Counted from the stretch's first letter, positions 17,179 through 26,655 are shown. The stretch is DNA of 64,000 nt from Thermohalobaculum sp965247385 (GCA_965247385.1 CBDFHG010000007.1:558001-622000), one strand, 5' to 3'. Numbers and translations are program-made. Notes: generated by a model not told the origin, from the sequence alone.

Positions 17179-18543
17179 ATGACCAATCCCGAAGTCGCCA
17201 TCTTTATGCTGACCCTGTTTATCTTCTTGGTACTGCTTGGCTTTCCGATTGCCTTCACCCTTATCGCCATGGGTGTCGCATTTGGATATTATGCTTACTA
17301 CCAGGGCGGGATTGAAACCGTCGCGGATGTGTTCAACAACAATATTTTCTACCTGTTGAACCAGAACACCTATTCCGTGATGGAAAACGATATCCTGGTG
17401 GCGGTCCCCTTGTTCCTGTTCATGGGCTATGTGGTCGAGCGCGCCGGAATCATTAACCAGCTATTTTATTCCTTGCAGATGGCGGCGCGGAATCTCCCGG
17501 GTTCCATGGCGATCGCGGCCCTGATTACCTGCGCAGTGTTTGCAACGGCATCCGGGATCGTGGGTGCCGTGGTGACGCTTATGGGGTTGCTGGCATATCC
17601 GGCCATGGCGAACGCCTCCTACAGCAGGTCGTTTGCTTCAGGCGTGATCTGTGCAGGCGGAACATTGGGCATCCTGATACCGCCGTCGATCATGCTGATC
17701 GTCTATGCCGCAATCGCGGAGCTTTCCCCGCTGCGGTTGTATGCGGCGGCGGTGTTCCCCGGCCTGATACTGGCCGGGCTCTACATTCTCTATGTGATCG
17801 TACGGGTTTACATAAACCCCTCGATTGCTCCGAAACCCCGACAAGAGGACGTGCCGCCGACGGCAACAATCTATTGGAATCTGCTGACTTCCTTCGTGCC
17901 CCTGACCATCCTTATCATGCTGGTTCTGGGGTCCATTCTTGGCGGCCTCGCCACGCCGGCCGAGGCCGCGGCCATGGGTGCGCTGGGCGGGCTGGTGCTG
18001 GCCACGGCATACCGGTCGATCTCGTGGCAAATGTTGAAGCAAAGCGTGTTCCTGACGGCAAAGGCCACCGCGATGGTCTGCTGGCTGTTTGTCGGCTCCT
18101 GGACCTTCGCATCGGTGTTTTCCTACCTCGGCGGACACGATGTGATCGCGCAGTGGTTTCAGGCGATGGACCTGCAGCCATGGCAGTTCCTGGTACTGGC
18201 GCAGATCATCATCTTCCTGCTGGGTTGGCCGCTCGAGTGGTCGGAGATCCTGATTATCTTCGTTCCGATCTTCCTGCCCATGCTCGATCTCTTCGGTGTG
18301 AACCCGTATTTTTTCGCCATGCTGGTGGCGCTGAACCTGCAAACCTCATTCCTGACACCGCCGATGGCGATGTCAGCCTACTATCTGAAGGGCGTGTTAC
18401 GCAACCAGATTGAGTTGATCGAGATCTTCAGGGGTATCATGCCTTACTTGGCAATTGTGATCTTCAGCATGGTGCTGATGTATCAGTTCCCGGGCATCGC
18501 GCTGTGGCTGCCGGATTATCTGTTCGGTGTGTACGTACCTTGA
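17179..18543 (+). CDS. dctM: TRAP transporter large permease (DctM)
   Basis: This 454-aa polytopic protein, with about 12 membrane segments, is the ion-coupled channel subunit. It shows the DctM hallmarks: VAVPLFLFMGYVVERAG, an ATASGIVGAVVTLMG segment, CAGGTLGILIPPSIMLIVYA, and LGGLATPAEAAAMGALGG near the middle. An AGAGAGAC box precedes the ATG. It ends 23 bases before the amidase gene, so the transporter and a hydrolase for its likely substrate are coexpressed. Confidence 0.9.
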   Translation: MTNPEVAIFMLTLFIFLVLLGFPIAFTLIAMGVAFGYYAYYQGGIETVADVFNNNIFYLLNQNTYSVMENDILVAVPLFLFMGYVVERAGIINQLFYSLQMAARNLPGSMAIAALITCAVFATASGIVGAVVTLMGLLAYPAMANASYSRSFASGVICAGGTLGILIPPSIMLIVYAAIAELSPLRLYAAAVFPGLILAGLYILYVIVRVYINPSIAPKPRQEDVPPTATIYWNLLTSFVPLTILIMLVLGSILGGLATPAEAAAMGALGGLVLATAYRSISWQMLKQSVFLTAKATAMVCWLFVGSWTFASVFSYLGGHDVIAQWFQAMDLQPWQFLVLAQIIIFLLGWPLEWSEILIIFVPIFLPMLDLFGVNPYFFAMLVALNLQTSFLTPPMAMSAYYLKGVLRNQIELIEIFRGIMPYLAIVIFSMVLMYQFPGIALWLPDYLFGVYVP

Positions 18544-18566
18544 ACAGGCATCTGGGGAACTTGAAC

Positions 18567-19913
18567 ATGCACAGCGCTCTGCCCGCCAACGCTCTGCCCG
18601 CTGTCGAGGCCGCCCGGAAAATCCGGGAGGGAGCACTCGCCTCGGTCGATCTGGTCAAGGCGTGCCTTGCCCGGATTGACGAGACCGACGGTCAGTTGAA
18701 AGCCTGGGCCAACCTGGATGCCGAACACGCACTTGCCCAGGCCGAGGAGTTGGATACCATCCGCCGGGCGGGTCGCCCCTTGGGGGCGCTGCATGGCGTG
18801 CCGGTCGGCCTCAAGGACATCATCGACACCCGTGACTTCCCGACCGAGCGCGGAACGCCGATATTCTCCGGCCGCAAACCTTCGCAAGACGCCGCAGTGG
18901 TTGAACGTCTGCGTGAGTCCGGCGCCGTCATTCTGGGAAAGACCGTCTCCACAGAATTGGCGTTCATGCACCCCGCTCAGACCCGCAATCCGCACAACCC
19001 GAGCCGTTCGCCCGGTGGCTCGTCCAGTGGCTCCGCAGCAGCGGTTGCCGCCTATCACGTTCCCTTGGCAATCGGCACCCAGACCAACGGTTCAGTCATC
19101 CGCCCGGCGGCCTTTTGTGGAACCTACGGCTTCAAGCCAACCCGTGGGGTGATCTCGCGCCGGGGGGTTTTGCAAACGTCGAAATCACTCGACCAAATGG
19201 GGGCCTTCGGCCGCACGCTGGAAGATGTCGCGCTGCTGACCGATGTGATCGGCGGGTATGACCCCTTGGACCCAATGAGTTATGCCAGACCACGCCCGAA
19301 AATGCTGGAAGGCAGCCGCACCGAGGCCCCGGTCGAACCCGAACTGGTCTGGTTCGACCTGCCGTTCAACGACCGGCTTTCCGAGGATGCCCTTGCTGGG
19401 CTGGACGAGGTCGTCAGCGTGCTTGGGGGGCGGGTCGAGAGACTCCCGGTTTCGGAGAACATGATCGGGCTGGTCGAAGTGCAGCAGGTGATCCACGAAT
19501 ACGAGATATGCCACCACCTGGAAAAAACCTTTGCCGAGCACTGGGACATGGTGAGCACCTCGCTCCAGCCCATTGTCGAGCGGGGCCGCACGATCAGCGA
19601 TGCGCAGTATGCCGAGGCGCTGGAAGTCATGGCGTCCGCAGGCAGCTTCTTTGACAAGTTCTTCAAGGATTACGACGCGGTGATTGCCCCGAGTGCTGCG
19701 GGGGAGGCGCCGGAATTTGGCGGCGGCACTGGTGATCCTGTATTCTGCACGATCTGGACACTGTGTGGCCTGCCGTCTCTCAATCTGCCGCTCCTGGTTG
19801 GAGAGAACGGGCTTCCCGTGGGGGTGCAACTGATTGGCGCCGCCGAGGAAGATAATCGCTTGCTTCGAACCGCAAGCTGGATGTTGAATGAGCTGCAATC
19901 GGATGCGGACTGA
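18567..19913 (+). CDS. Amidase signature-family hydrolase
   Basis: This 448-aa protein has the Ser-cisSer-Lys catalytic triad of amidase-signature enzymes: Lys83 (GVPVGLKDIIDT), the Gly/Ser-rich segment SPGGSSSGSAAAVAA (148-162) and the nucleophile Ser176 (TQTNGSVIRPA). It probably hydrolyses a small amide taken up by the upstream TRAP transporter, releasing ammonia and a carboxylic acid. GatA activity is unlikely because no gatB or gatC lies nearby and the gene sits in a catabolic operon. The ATG at 18567 is the first start after the dctM stop. A small membrane protein gene follows 18 bases later. Confidence 0.85.
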   Translation: MHSALPANALPAVEAARKIREGALASVDLVKACLARIDETDGQLKAWANLDAEHALAQAEELDTIRRAGRPLGALHGVPVGLKDIIDTRDFPTERGTPIFSGRKPSQDAAVVERLRESGAVILGKTVSTELAFMHPAQTRNPHNPSRSPGGSSSGSAAAVAAYHVPLAIGTQTNGSVIRPAAFCGTYGFKPTRGVISRRGVLQTSKSLDQMGAFGRTLEDVALLTDVIGGYDPLDPMSYARPRPKMLEGSRTEAPVEPELVWFDLPFNDRLSEDALAGLDEVVSVLGGRVERLPVSENMIGLVEVQQVIHEYEICHHLEKTFAEHWDMVSTSLQPIVERGRTISDAQYAEALEVMASAGSFFDKFFKDYDAVIAPSAAGEAPEFGGGTGDPVFCTIWTLCGLPSLNLPLLVGENGLPVGVQLIGAAEEDNRLLRTASWMLNELQSDAD

Positions 19914-19931
19914 GGAAAGGGAGGTTTGGAA

Positions 19932-20129
19932 ATGATTTCCAGCACGACCAAGATCATCGTGGGATTGATAGCAACTGCTATGATGAGCACTTTCATCGTT
20001 GGGCTTGCACACAGCATTTCCACCGGGTTTGCCGGGTTTTGGGGCGGTCTGCCTTTCTGGATTATCTCGGTTTCGGTGTTGTTGATGGCAGCCTATAACT
20101 ATTGGGAAGATTGCCTGCGGAAGAAGTAA
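19932..20129 (+). CDS. Small membrane protein, operon-linked
   Basis: This 65-aa protein has two predicted membrane helices (about residues 6-26 and 33-55) separated by a Gly/Phe-rich turn (STGFAGFWGGLPFW) and a short charged tail ending CLRKK. The ATG at 19932 follows GAAAGGGAGG with good spacing; the in-frame TTG at 19926 is too close to it. I do not recognise the family. It sits between the amidase and the hydroxyacid dehydrogenase remnant, so it may be an accessory of the transporter, but nothing in its sequence proves that. Confidence 0.65.
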   Translation: MISSTTKIIVGLIATAMMSTFIVGLAHSISTGFAGFWGGLPFWIISVSVLLMAAYNYWEDCLRKK

Positions 20130-20659
20130 GACAATGGCCGCCAAACCCGCTCTGTGGATTACCCGCAGACTTTCCGATGCGACCCTCGCCCGCGCGGTGC
20201 GGGATTACGACGCCATCATCAATCATCAAGACGGGCTGCACACCGCCAGCGAAATCGTTGAGATTTGCGCCAGGATGGACGCGGTCCTGCCCTGCCATTC
20301 GGAGATTTTCGACGCCGATGTGATCGCCGCCCTGCCCGCGCGGCTGAAGGTGATCGCCAACCATTCGGTTGGGGTCGATCATGTGGACCTGACCGCCGCC
20401 AAGGCAAAGGGCATCGTCGTCACCAACACCCCCGACGTGCTTGTCGGACGCCACCGCCGAGATCGCCATGCTGTGTATGCTGGGCGCGGCGCTGCGCGGC
20501 TCGGAAGGTGACCGGATGGTGCGCGAGGGGCGTTGGGACAGCTGGTCGCCAGCTTTCATGGTGGGGCGTCAGGTCTCCGGCAAACACTTCGGCGTCGCCG
20601 GTATGGGCCGGGTCGGACAGGTCGCAGCCGAACGGGCGCACGGTTTCGGCATGGAGGTG

Positions 20660-21960
20660 GACACCTCGATAGACGTCAATTTTGAGATGATACAAGAGCG
20701 AGTATGTGACCTGAAACAACCGTGGTGAGAGGATTTGATGGTCCGGACGGGAATTTGGGGTTGTTTCACACGATTGCCCCTCGTGAGAGGGTATTTCCCG
20801 GATTTCAGGCAGAGTCAGGCCATGACCTTTCGTCGTTCATGGAAGATCGGGCGGCGGAAATTATCGCCGGGATTGGCGATACCGATCCTGGTTGCTGCTG
20901 GTGCGAGGCCGATGGTGCGGATGAAAAGCTCCATGGGCCCTTTCTGGAAGCCAGAGACATGCTCGACGCGGGCGCGGACTATTGACCGGGTCGCGTTCCC
21001 CCGCTGGATATGTTCAGGCATTGGCTTGCCTTTGGGTTTCTTGTGATGGATGTGGGAGATGAACCCATTGTCCTTGAGCCATGCTTCGGTCTTCCCGGAG
21101 CGATAGGCCGGGTCCGCCCAGACCTTGCCTGAGCGGTTGTCTTTGCTCAGCACGGAGCGGAGTTCATGCCCATCATGGCGCGCGCCATCTGTCGTCGTCT
21201 CCCCTCGGATGAAGCGGAATTTGCGATCAATGCTGATGTGGTTCCTGTCGCCAAACTGCGGTACAGAAATATCAACCAGACCGGCATCTTTCTCACCCTC
21301 TTTGGTCTTGCGGGCCTTGGAAAACTTGACCGTCCAGCGGGCATCGGTGTCCTTTTGCGCCGCACGGGCCGGATGGTCGGCCCAGATATCGGCCGCACTC
21401 TCGCCGGCCTTGATCCGCGCCTTCTCGTCCCCGGTGTTGCGCTGACGCGGGGCTGAGATCAGCGTGGAAGCGACAATTTGACCGCCTGCGGGCTTACAGC
21501 CCCGGTCCTGCAGGGCCGCATCGAAGGTGGCGAACAAGATCTTGATCGCCCCCGCTTCCGTCAGCTTCTCCCGGAACAGCCAGATCGTCTTCTCATTCGG
21601 GGTCTCATCCCCAAGATCAAACCCCGGAAACCGTCCGCCAGGTAATACGGTCCCGGATCAGAAATTCCATCCGGCCATCTGACAGATTGTGCAGCGATGC
21701 CAAAACGAGAACCTTGAACATCATCACAGCGTCACAGGGAGGCCGGCCTCCCTTGGGCCGGTCGCCGTAGTTCAACGCCGCTTTCAGCGACGCACGAAAA
21801 ATCCCGAAATCCCCGTGCTCCGCCAGCGCTTCCAGCGGGTCGCCGCATTTCGAAATCCGTGCAAGGTGATCCGAAAAATCAAAAAACCAGCCTGAACCAG
21901 CGCAAATCCTCCCAATCACAGTGAATCACATCAAGGTGACAAATGCGAGGTTTCTAAAGG
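20660..21960 (-). mobile_element. IS5-family insertion sequence (approximate ends)
   Basis: About 1.3 kb of foreign sequence splits the hydroxyacid dehydrogenase gene. It encodes one IS5-type transposase on the minus strand. I could not see clear terminal repeats or a target duplication, so the ends are set by where dehydrogenase coding stops and resumes. Confidence 0.6.
20815..21919 (-). pseudogene. IS5-family transposase, frameshifted, catalytic Asp lost
   Basis: The first frame (21919 to about 21617) encodes the IS5 N-terminal region (HGDFGIFRASLKAALNYG, then MMFKVLVLASLHNLSDG). A frameshift near 21640 moves coding to the frame that starts at 21537 and ends at 20815. That part contains NHISIDRKFRFIRGE, KVWADPAYRS (second Asp) and ARVEHV (Glu). 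The first catalytic position reads GGQIVASTL, where active relatives have an Asp after GGQIV. It is doubly inactivated. Confidence 0.8.
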
Positions 21961-22435
21961 CGTCCAGGTTCACTACCACAACCGCAGCCGCCTGGCCCCA
22001 AGGCTGGAGAAAGGCGCGGTGTCACGACACGCTGGACAGCTTGCTGGCGGCCTCGGACGTGCTGTCGCTGCATTGCCCGGCGACACCGCAGACCACCGGG
22101 ATGATGGACGCCGCTGCTTTCGCCCGGCTACCGGAGGGGGCGATTCTGGTCAATACTGCGCGCGGCGCGCTGGTCGACGAGGGTGCGCTGGTCGCGGCGT
22201 TGAATTTCGGACGCTTGTTCGCCGCCGGGTTGGATGTCTACCGGAGCGAGCCGGGCGGCAATCCGGCACTATCGGCGCTGGAGAACGTGTTGCTGCTGCC
22301 GCATATCGGCTCGGCCACCACCCAGGCCCGCGACGCCATGGGATTCCGGGCTTTGGACAACCTCGACGCTGTCTTCGCCGGAAGGGAACCGGGCGACCGG
22401 GTGGCGTGACTGGACGAGATGGCCGGGTAAGACCA

Positions 22436-22704
22436 GTGTTCGCACTCGCGAACCCAGCCTCCCACTCCACCTCCCCGCCTCCCGGCGGGTCTTATGCGAC
22501 TGTCCGGCCCCCTTCGGTGACCTGCGCACCGCCTCCCGCCCCTCCTCCCCGCCCAACCACCAAGCGTAATCCCATCCGGTAGGCTTGGTGGTTGGGTGGA
22601 GAGGAGGAGGAGGGGCGGGAGGCGGTGCGCCGAAAGCGGCAGCTTTCGAACAGGCGCAAAAAACACGCCGGGAGGTGAATGAGTCTCGCTCTGCAAGACT
22701 CCGA
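22436..22704. repeat. REP-like repeat cluster with long palindrome, copy C
   Basis: The 371-base gap between the dehydrogenase remnant and the RHH gene is filled by repeats. Bases 22436-22520 match parts of copies A and D. Bases 22524-22565 and 22583-22630 are inverted arms of 42 and 48 bases that could form a very long GC-rich hairpin. Bases 22611-22704 are an inverted copy of the block at 11857-11955, with hairpins GAAAGCGGCAGCTTTC and GAGTCTCGCTCTGCAAGACTC. Confidence 0.75.
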
Positions 22705-22780
22705 AAGAACGAATCGCATTTCTTATTGCGAAATCCGCCCCTGCGGCCAATAATCCTGACCAAATCAGGGAGGACTCGTC

Positions 22781-23077
22781 ATGTGCCAAATCTTTGCAGG
22801 CCAGGACCCGGCGACTTATGAATACGAAACCCGGTCACTGCGGCTGAACGGTCAGTCGACCAGCGTCCGGCTCGAGCGCGGCTTCTGGAGCGTGCTGACC
22901 GAGATTGCCGAAGCAGAGGGTCTGTCGACGCCCCAGTTCATCTCGAAGCTGCACTCTGAAGTACTCGAACTCCGTGGCGAGGCACGGAATTTCACCTCGC
23001 TCCTGCGCAGTGCCTGCTTGATCCACCTCGGTCGCGTGGCCGATGAAGCGCCCGCGGCACAGTTCGCGGCGCAGTAG
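22781..23077 (+). CDS. Ribbon-helix-helix domain protein
   Basis: This 98-aa protein has a C-terminal RHH_4-type domain: the strand residues TRSLRLNGQSTSVRLER, then an amphipathic helix ending in FWSVLTEIAEAEG and a second helix (STPQFISKLHSEVLE). Such proteins bind DNA as dimers or act as small regulators in alphaproteobacteria. An AGGGAGG box lies 9 bases before the ATG at 22781. The gene stands alone, so its target cannot be read from context. Confidence 0.75.
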   Translation: MCQIFAGQDPATYEYETRSLRLNGQSTSVRLERGFWSVLTEIAEAEGLSTPQFISKLHSEVLELRGEARNFTSLLRSACLIHLGRVADEAPAAQFAAQ

Positions 23078-23146
23078 TAGCCCGCTAACACCTGCGGCCC
23101 GCGCACCAGGTGTAAGTTTCTCCTAGAACACATGGGGGACAGCGCC

Positions 23147-23542
23147 ATGGCAAAAGCGATCCATTCGATGATTCGCGTGCTTGACGAAGCGCGATCGGTC
23201 GAATTCTACCAGGCCGCATTTGGGCTGAGCATCGCCGACCGGTTCGATTTCGACAGCTTCACTCTGATCTACCTGCGCAACGCCGAGGCCGATTTCGAGT
23301 TGGAACTGACCGTCAACAAGGATGCAACCGAAGCTTACGACCTGGGAACAGGCTATGGCCACATGGCCTTCGCGGTGGACGACCTCGATGCCGAGCATAC
23401 ACGGTTCAAGATCGCCGGACTGGAACCCCGCGACATCGTCGAGTTCAACCGCGACGGCGCGTTGATGGCGCGGTTTTTCTTCGTTCAGGACCCGGACGGC
23501 TACAAGTTCGAGGTCCTGCAAAAACACGGACGCTACCAATAA
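23147..23542 (+). CDS. VOC-family glyoxalase/lactoylglutathione lyase-like protein
   Basis: This 131-aa protein has the paired beta-alpha-beta-beta-beta units of the vicinal oxygen chelate fold. Likely metal ligands are His6 (AKAIHSMIRV), Glu55 (DFELELTVN), His75 (GYGHMAFAVDD) and Glu123 (YKFEVLQK). This is the glyoxalase I pattern, H-E-H-E, and the length suits GloA, which isomerises the hemithioacetal of methylglyoxal and glutathione. The ATG at 23147 follows GGGGGACAG; an in-frame ATG five codons upstream sits inside that box. No glyoxalase II gene adjoins it. Confidence 0.7.
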   Translation: MAKAIHSMIRVLDEARSVEFYQAAFGLSIADRFDFDSFTLIYLRNAEADFELELTVNKDATEAYDLGTGYGHMAFAVDDLDAEHTRFKIAGLEPRDIVEFNRDGALMARFFFVQDPDGYKFEVLQKHGRYQ

Positions 23543-23613
23543 TGACGCGCGTCCGCCCGGACGCGCGTTTCGCATTTCCGGGCCAGCTACCCGGGATGAA
23601 AGGGAGGAGAGAG

Positions 23614-24153
23614 ATGACCAGAACATCGAATCCGCGCGGGATGACCCGGCGCGAACTGCTGAAACGGGGGACGGCGCTGAGCACGGCTTTTGTCGCCGGC
23701 GCCGGTTTTCTGGCCCATGCCACGGATGCCTGGGCGATCGAGTTGAAGGCACTGAGTCCGGAAACCATGGCAACCCTGATCCAGATGGCGCGCGACATCT
23801 ATCCGCATGACCGGATCGCCGATGAATTCTATGCCGTTGCGGCCAAGGGCCATGATGATACGGCTGCCGGAGATGCCGCCCACAAGGCAATGATCGAGGA
23901 CGGCATCGCCGATCTCGACGCCCGAGCGCAAGCCGCCGGGGCGCCCTCCTATCTGGGCACCGGCTGGGAGGCCGACCGGGTGGCGCTGTTGCACCAGATC
24001 GAGTCCGGCGGCTTCTTCCAGGCGGTCCGGGGCGGGCTGGTGGTTGGCCTCTACAACCAGAAAGAGATCTGGCCGGTCTTCGGCTACGAGGGCGAGTCGT
24101 TCTCCAGGGGCGGCTATATGAATCGCGGTTTCGACGACATCGCGTGGCTGTAA
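23614..24153 (+). CDS. Tat-exported small subunit of a GMC dehydrogenase
   Basis: This 179-aa protein begins with a twin-arginine signal (GMTRRELLKRG, then a hydrophobic stretch to ATDAWA). The mature part matches the gluconate 2-dehydrogenase subunit 3 family (MARDIYPHDRIADEFYAV around residues 65-82). It is the partner of the GMC flavoprotein encoded 15 bases downstream and probably carries it across the membrane folded. GAGGAGAGAG precedes the ATG. Confidence 0.8.
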   Translation: MTRTSNPRGMTRRELLKRGTALSTAFVAGAGFLAHATDAWAIELKALSPETMATLIQMARDIYPHDRIADEFYAVAAKGHDDTAAGDAAHKAMIEDGIADLDARAQAAGAPSYLGTGWEADRVALLHQIESGGFFQAVRGGLVVGLYNQKEIWPVFGYEGESFSRGGYMNRGFDDIAWL

Positions 24154-24168
24154 GGGGAGGATGGAACA

Positions 24169-25740
24169 ATGGCTGCACCTTATGATCTCTCCGACGCCAC
24201 CGTGGTGGTGGTGATCGGCACCGGAGCCGGCGGCGGAACGCTGGCCAACGAACTGGTCCAGAAGGGCATCGACGTGGTGGCGTTGGAGGCCGGTGGCCGC
24301 TATCTGCCCGACGACTACATCAACGACGAATGGCCCAGCTTCGGCCAACTCGCCTGGCTCGACGCTCGCACCACCAGCGGCAATTGGCGTGTCGCCAAGG
24401 ACTTTTCCGGGCTGCCCGCCTGGATCGTCAAGGCGGTCGGCGGCTCGACCGTGCATTGGGCGGGCGCCAGCCTGCGCTTGCAGGAACACGAACTCCGGGT
24501 CCTCAGCGAATATGGCGCCATCGAAGGGGCCAGCCTGATGGACTGGCCGCTGACCCTGGCCGAGTTGGAGCCGTATTACGCCAAGGCCGAGGATAAAATG
24601 GGCACGACCCGGACCAACGGCATCCCCGGCCTGCCCGGCAACAACAACTTCAAGGTGATGAAGGCAGGCGCCGACGCACTCGGCTACAAGAACTGTCATA
24701 CCGGCCGGATGTCGATCAACAGCCAGCCCCGCGACGGCAGGCCCGCCTGCCAGCAGGTCGGGTTCTGTTTCCAGGGCTGCAAGTACGGCGCCAAGTGGTC
24801 GACCGCCTATACCGAGATCCCGGCGGGCGAGGCGACCGGCAAGCTTGAGGTGCGCGAGCACGCCCATGTGCTGACCATCGAGCACGACGCCAGCGGCAAG
24901 GTCTCGGGCGTGGTCTATGCCGACAAGGACGGCAACCATCAGCGCCAGGCGGCACGTGCGGTCTGCGTGGCCGGCAACTCGATCGAGAGCCCGCGGCTGT
25001 TGCTGAACTCGGCATCGAGCATGTTCCCGGACGGGCTGGCCAACAGTTCGGGTCAGGTCGGCAAGAACTACATGCGCCACATGACGGGATCGGTCTACGC
25101 GATCTTCGACAAGCCGGTGCGCATGTGGCGCGGCACCACCATGGCCGGGATCATCACCGACGAAAGCAAGAACGATCCCAGCCGGGGCTTTGTCGGCGGC
25201 TACGAGATGGAAACGCTGTCGATCGGGGTGCCATTCATGGCCGCGTTCCTGGACCCCGGCGCCTGGGGCCGCGAGTTCTCCAGCGCCATGGATGGCTACG
25301 AGAACATGGCCGGGATGTGGCTGGTCGGTGAGGACATGCCGCGGGAGGGCAACGGAATCACGCTAAGCGCTGACGTCAAGGACCAGTACGGTTTGCCGGC
25401 GCCGAATGTGCATTTCGACGATCACCCGAACGACATCACCATGCGCAACCACGCCTATACCCAAGGCGCGGCGGTCTATGACGCGGTCGGCGCGGTGCGC
25501 ACCTTCCCGACCCCGCCCTATCCGTCGACCCACAACCTGGGCACCAACCGGATGTCGGCGAAGGCTTCGGACGGGGTGGTCAACAAGAACGGCCAGGCGC
25601 ATGACATTGCCAACCTGTTCATCTCGGATGGCAGCCAGTTCACTACCGGCGGGGCGGAGAACCCGACCCTGACGATCGTGACATTGGCAATCCGCCAGGC
25701 GGACTACATCGCCGGGCAGATGGCCGCCGGCGCGATCTGA
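24169..25740 (+). CDS. GMC-family FAD-dependent oxidoreductase (large subunit)
   Basis: This 523-aa flavoprotein oxidises an alcohol or sugar-type substrate. The FAD site is IGTGAGGGTLANELVQKG (residues 12-29, with VVV before it). The GMC signature GGSTVHWAGASLR follows near residue 95, and the C-terminal catalytic region contains HNLGTNRMS, then the FAD-closing segment GAENPTLTIVTLAIRQA. It lacks its own signal peptide and depends on the Tat-signalled small subunit for export. A cytochrome c subunit, found in gluconate dehydrogenase operons, is not present. A very strong terminator follows. Confidence 0.85.
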   Translation: MAAPYDLSDATVVVVIGTGAGGGTLANELVQKGIDVVALEAGGRYLPDDYINDEWPSFGQLAWLDARTTSGNWRVAKDFSGLPAWIVKAVGGSTVHWAGASLRLQEHELRVLSEYGAIEGASLMDWPLTLAELEPYYAKAEDKMGTTRTNGIPGLPGNNNFKVMKAGADALGYKNCHTGRMSINSQPRDGRPACQQVGFCFQGCKYGAKWSTAYTEIPAGEATGKLEVREHAHVLTIEHDASGKVSGVVYADKDGNHQRQAARAVCVAGNSIESPRLLLNSASSMFPDGLANSSGQVGKNYMRHMTGSVYAIFDKPVRMWRGTTMAGIITDESKNDPSRGFVGGYEMETLSIGVPFMAAFLDPGAWGREFSSAMDGYENMAGMWLVGEDMPREGNGITLSADVKDQYGLPAPNVHFDDHPNDITMRNHAYTQGAAVYDAVGAVRTFPTPPYPSTHNLGTNRMSAKASDGVVNKNGQAHDIANLFISDGSQFTTGGAENPTLTIVTLAIRQADYIAGQMAAGAI

Positions 25741-25760
25741 CAAAGGGAAACTCCCTGGGT

Positions 25761-25793
25761 GGCCGCCCGGGCAACCGGGCGGCCGTTTTTTTG
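25761..25793 (+). terminator. Rho-independent terminator after the GMC gene
   Basis: GGCCGCCCGG, loop GCAA, CCGGGCGGCC and seven T residues form a textbook intrinsic terminator 20 bases after the stop codon. It closes the two-gene GMC operon. Confidence 0.9.
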
Positions 25794-25926
25794 TTGGCAG
25801 CGGGGCCAACACCCTCCCTGTCCCTCCCGCCGGGGGGGAAACGGGTCGCCAGCGGCCGCGGCGTGCTGCGAATTCGACCGGGAAGCGGAGCCTTGCCGCA
25901 CGCGCCTCGTGGTCCGCTCCACCCGT

Positions 25927-26655
25927 TTACGCTTGCCGGGCATCGAGCCAAGCGAGGATCAGTTCGCGATGGCGCTCGGCGCCGAAGCTGGGGTAGTGGC
26001 CCGCATGGACCACATGCACCGGGATTTCCAGCAATCGTTTCATCGAGCGGAAATAATCCGCCGGGTCGGAGTGGTAGAGGTCATCACCCAACGGGCCGTC
26101 ATAATGTATATCGCCGGAGAACAGCACCCCGGTCGCCGCATCCCACAACGCGATGCCGCCCGGCGAGTGGCCGGGTGTGTGGATGACCTCGAAATGGCGG
26201 TCGCCGAGGTCGATCACATCGCCATCGGCAACGATGCGGGTAGCCGGGGCATTGCGCACTGTATAGGTGGTGGAAAGATAGGGCGCGGGTGGCAGGCGGT
26301 CGAAGATGGTGTCGTTGACCCACTCCGCCAGGGTGTTCTGGCGCGTCGGCCCGGCCAGCAGGCCAGCCTCGTCGCGGTGGACCACCCGGTCGGCGAACTC
26401 GTGGTGGCAACCGATATGATCGTAATGGGTATGGCTGGCGACCGCGCTTAGGGGACGCTCGGTAACCAGCGGTACCTGGCTGCGCAAGCTGACCACGCCC
26501 ATGCCGGTATCGACCAGCATATCGCGGTCGCGCCCGCACACATGCCAGATGTTGCAGCGGTAGTATTCGTGGATCCACGGCTCGTCGATAAGGGTCACGC
26601 CGTCACCAAGACGGCGGATGCGGTACCAGTCTTCCGGGCGGGCGCGGTCCATCAA
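25927..26655 (-). CDS. Metallo-beta-lactamase-fold hydrolase
   Basis: This 242-aa protein has the MBL metal motif SHTHYDHIGCHHEF (about residues 92-105), the downstream His in HTPGHSPGGI and the bridging Asp in LFSGDIHYDG, so the dinuclear zinc site is complete. There is no signal peptide, so it is a cytosolic hydrolase. Its ATG overlaps the racemase stop (26652-26655), placing it third in the GntR-racemase-hydrolase operon. It may open a lactone, thioester or cyclic intermediate made by the divergent pathway; the substrate is unknown. Confidence 0.85.
   Translation of the reverse strand: MMDRARPEDWYRIRRLGDGVTLIDEPWIHEYYRCNIWHVCGRDRDMLVDTGMGVVSLRSQVPLVTERPLSAVASHTHYDHIGCHHEFADRVVHRDEAGLLAGPTRQNTLAEWVNDTIFDRLPPAPYLSTTYTVRNAPATRIVADGDVIDLGDRHFEVIHTPGHSPGGIALWDAATGVLFSGDIHYDGPLGDDLYHSDPADYFRSMKRLLEIPVHVVHAGHYPSFGAERHRELILAWLDARQA

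Larger units (their letters stand above)
20134..22409 (+). pseudogene. D-2-hydroxyacid dehydrogenase, interrupted by an IS5 element
   Basis: The gene starts 4 bases after the small membrane protein and encodes the catalytic domain (VIANHSVGVDHVDLTAAKAKG). A one-base insertion near 20445 shifts the frame. The NAD-binding segment (FGVAGMGRVGQVAAERAHGFGM) then follows. An IS5 element is inserted at about 20660. Coding resumes near 21962 (VHYHNRSRLAP), with one more frameshift near 22010. The end carries the substrate and catalytic segments (PEGAILVNTARGALVDEGAL, then LLLPHIGSATTQAR). The intact ancestor was a glyoxylate/hydroxypyruvate reductase-type enzyme, the last gene of the TRAP-amidase operon. 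It is now dead. Confidence 0.85.

Noticed and set aside
22436..22704. CRISPR array
   Set aside because: The repeats are palindromic, unequal in length and inverted, without regular spacers, and no cas genes are present.
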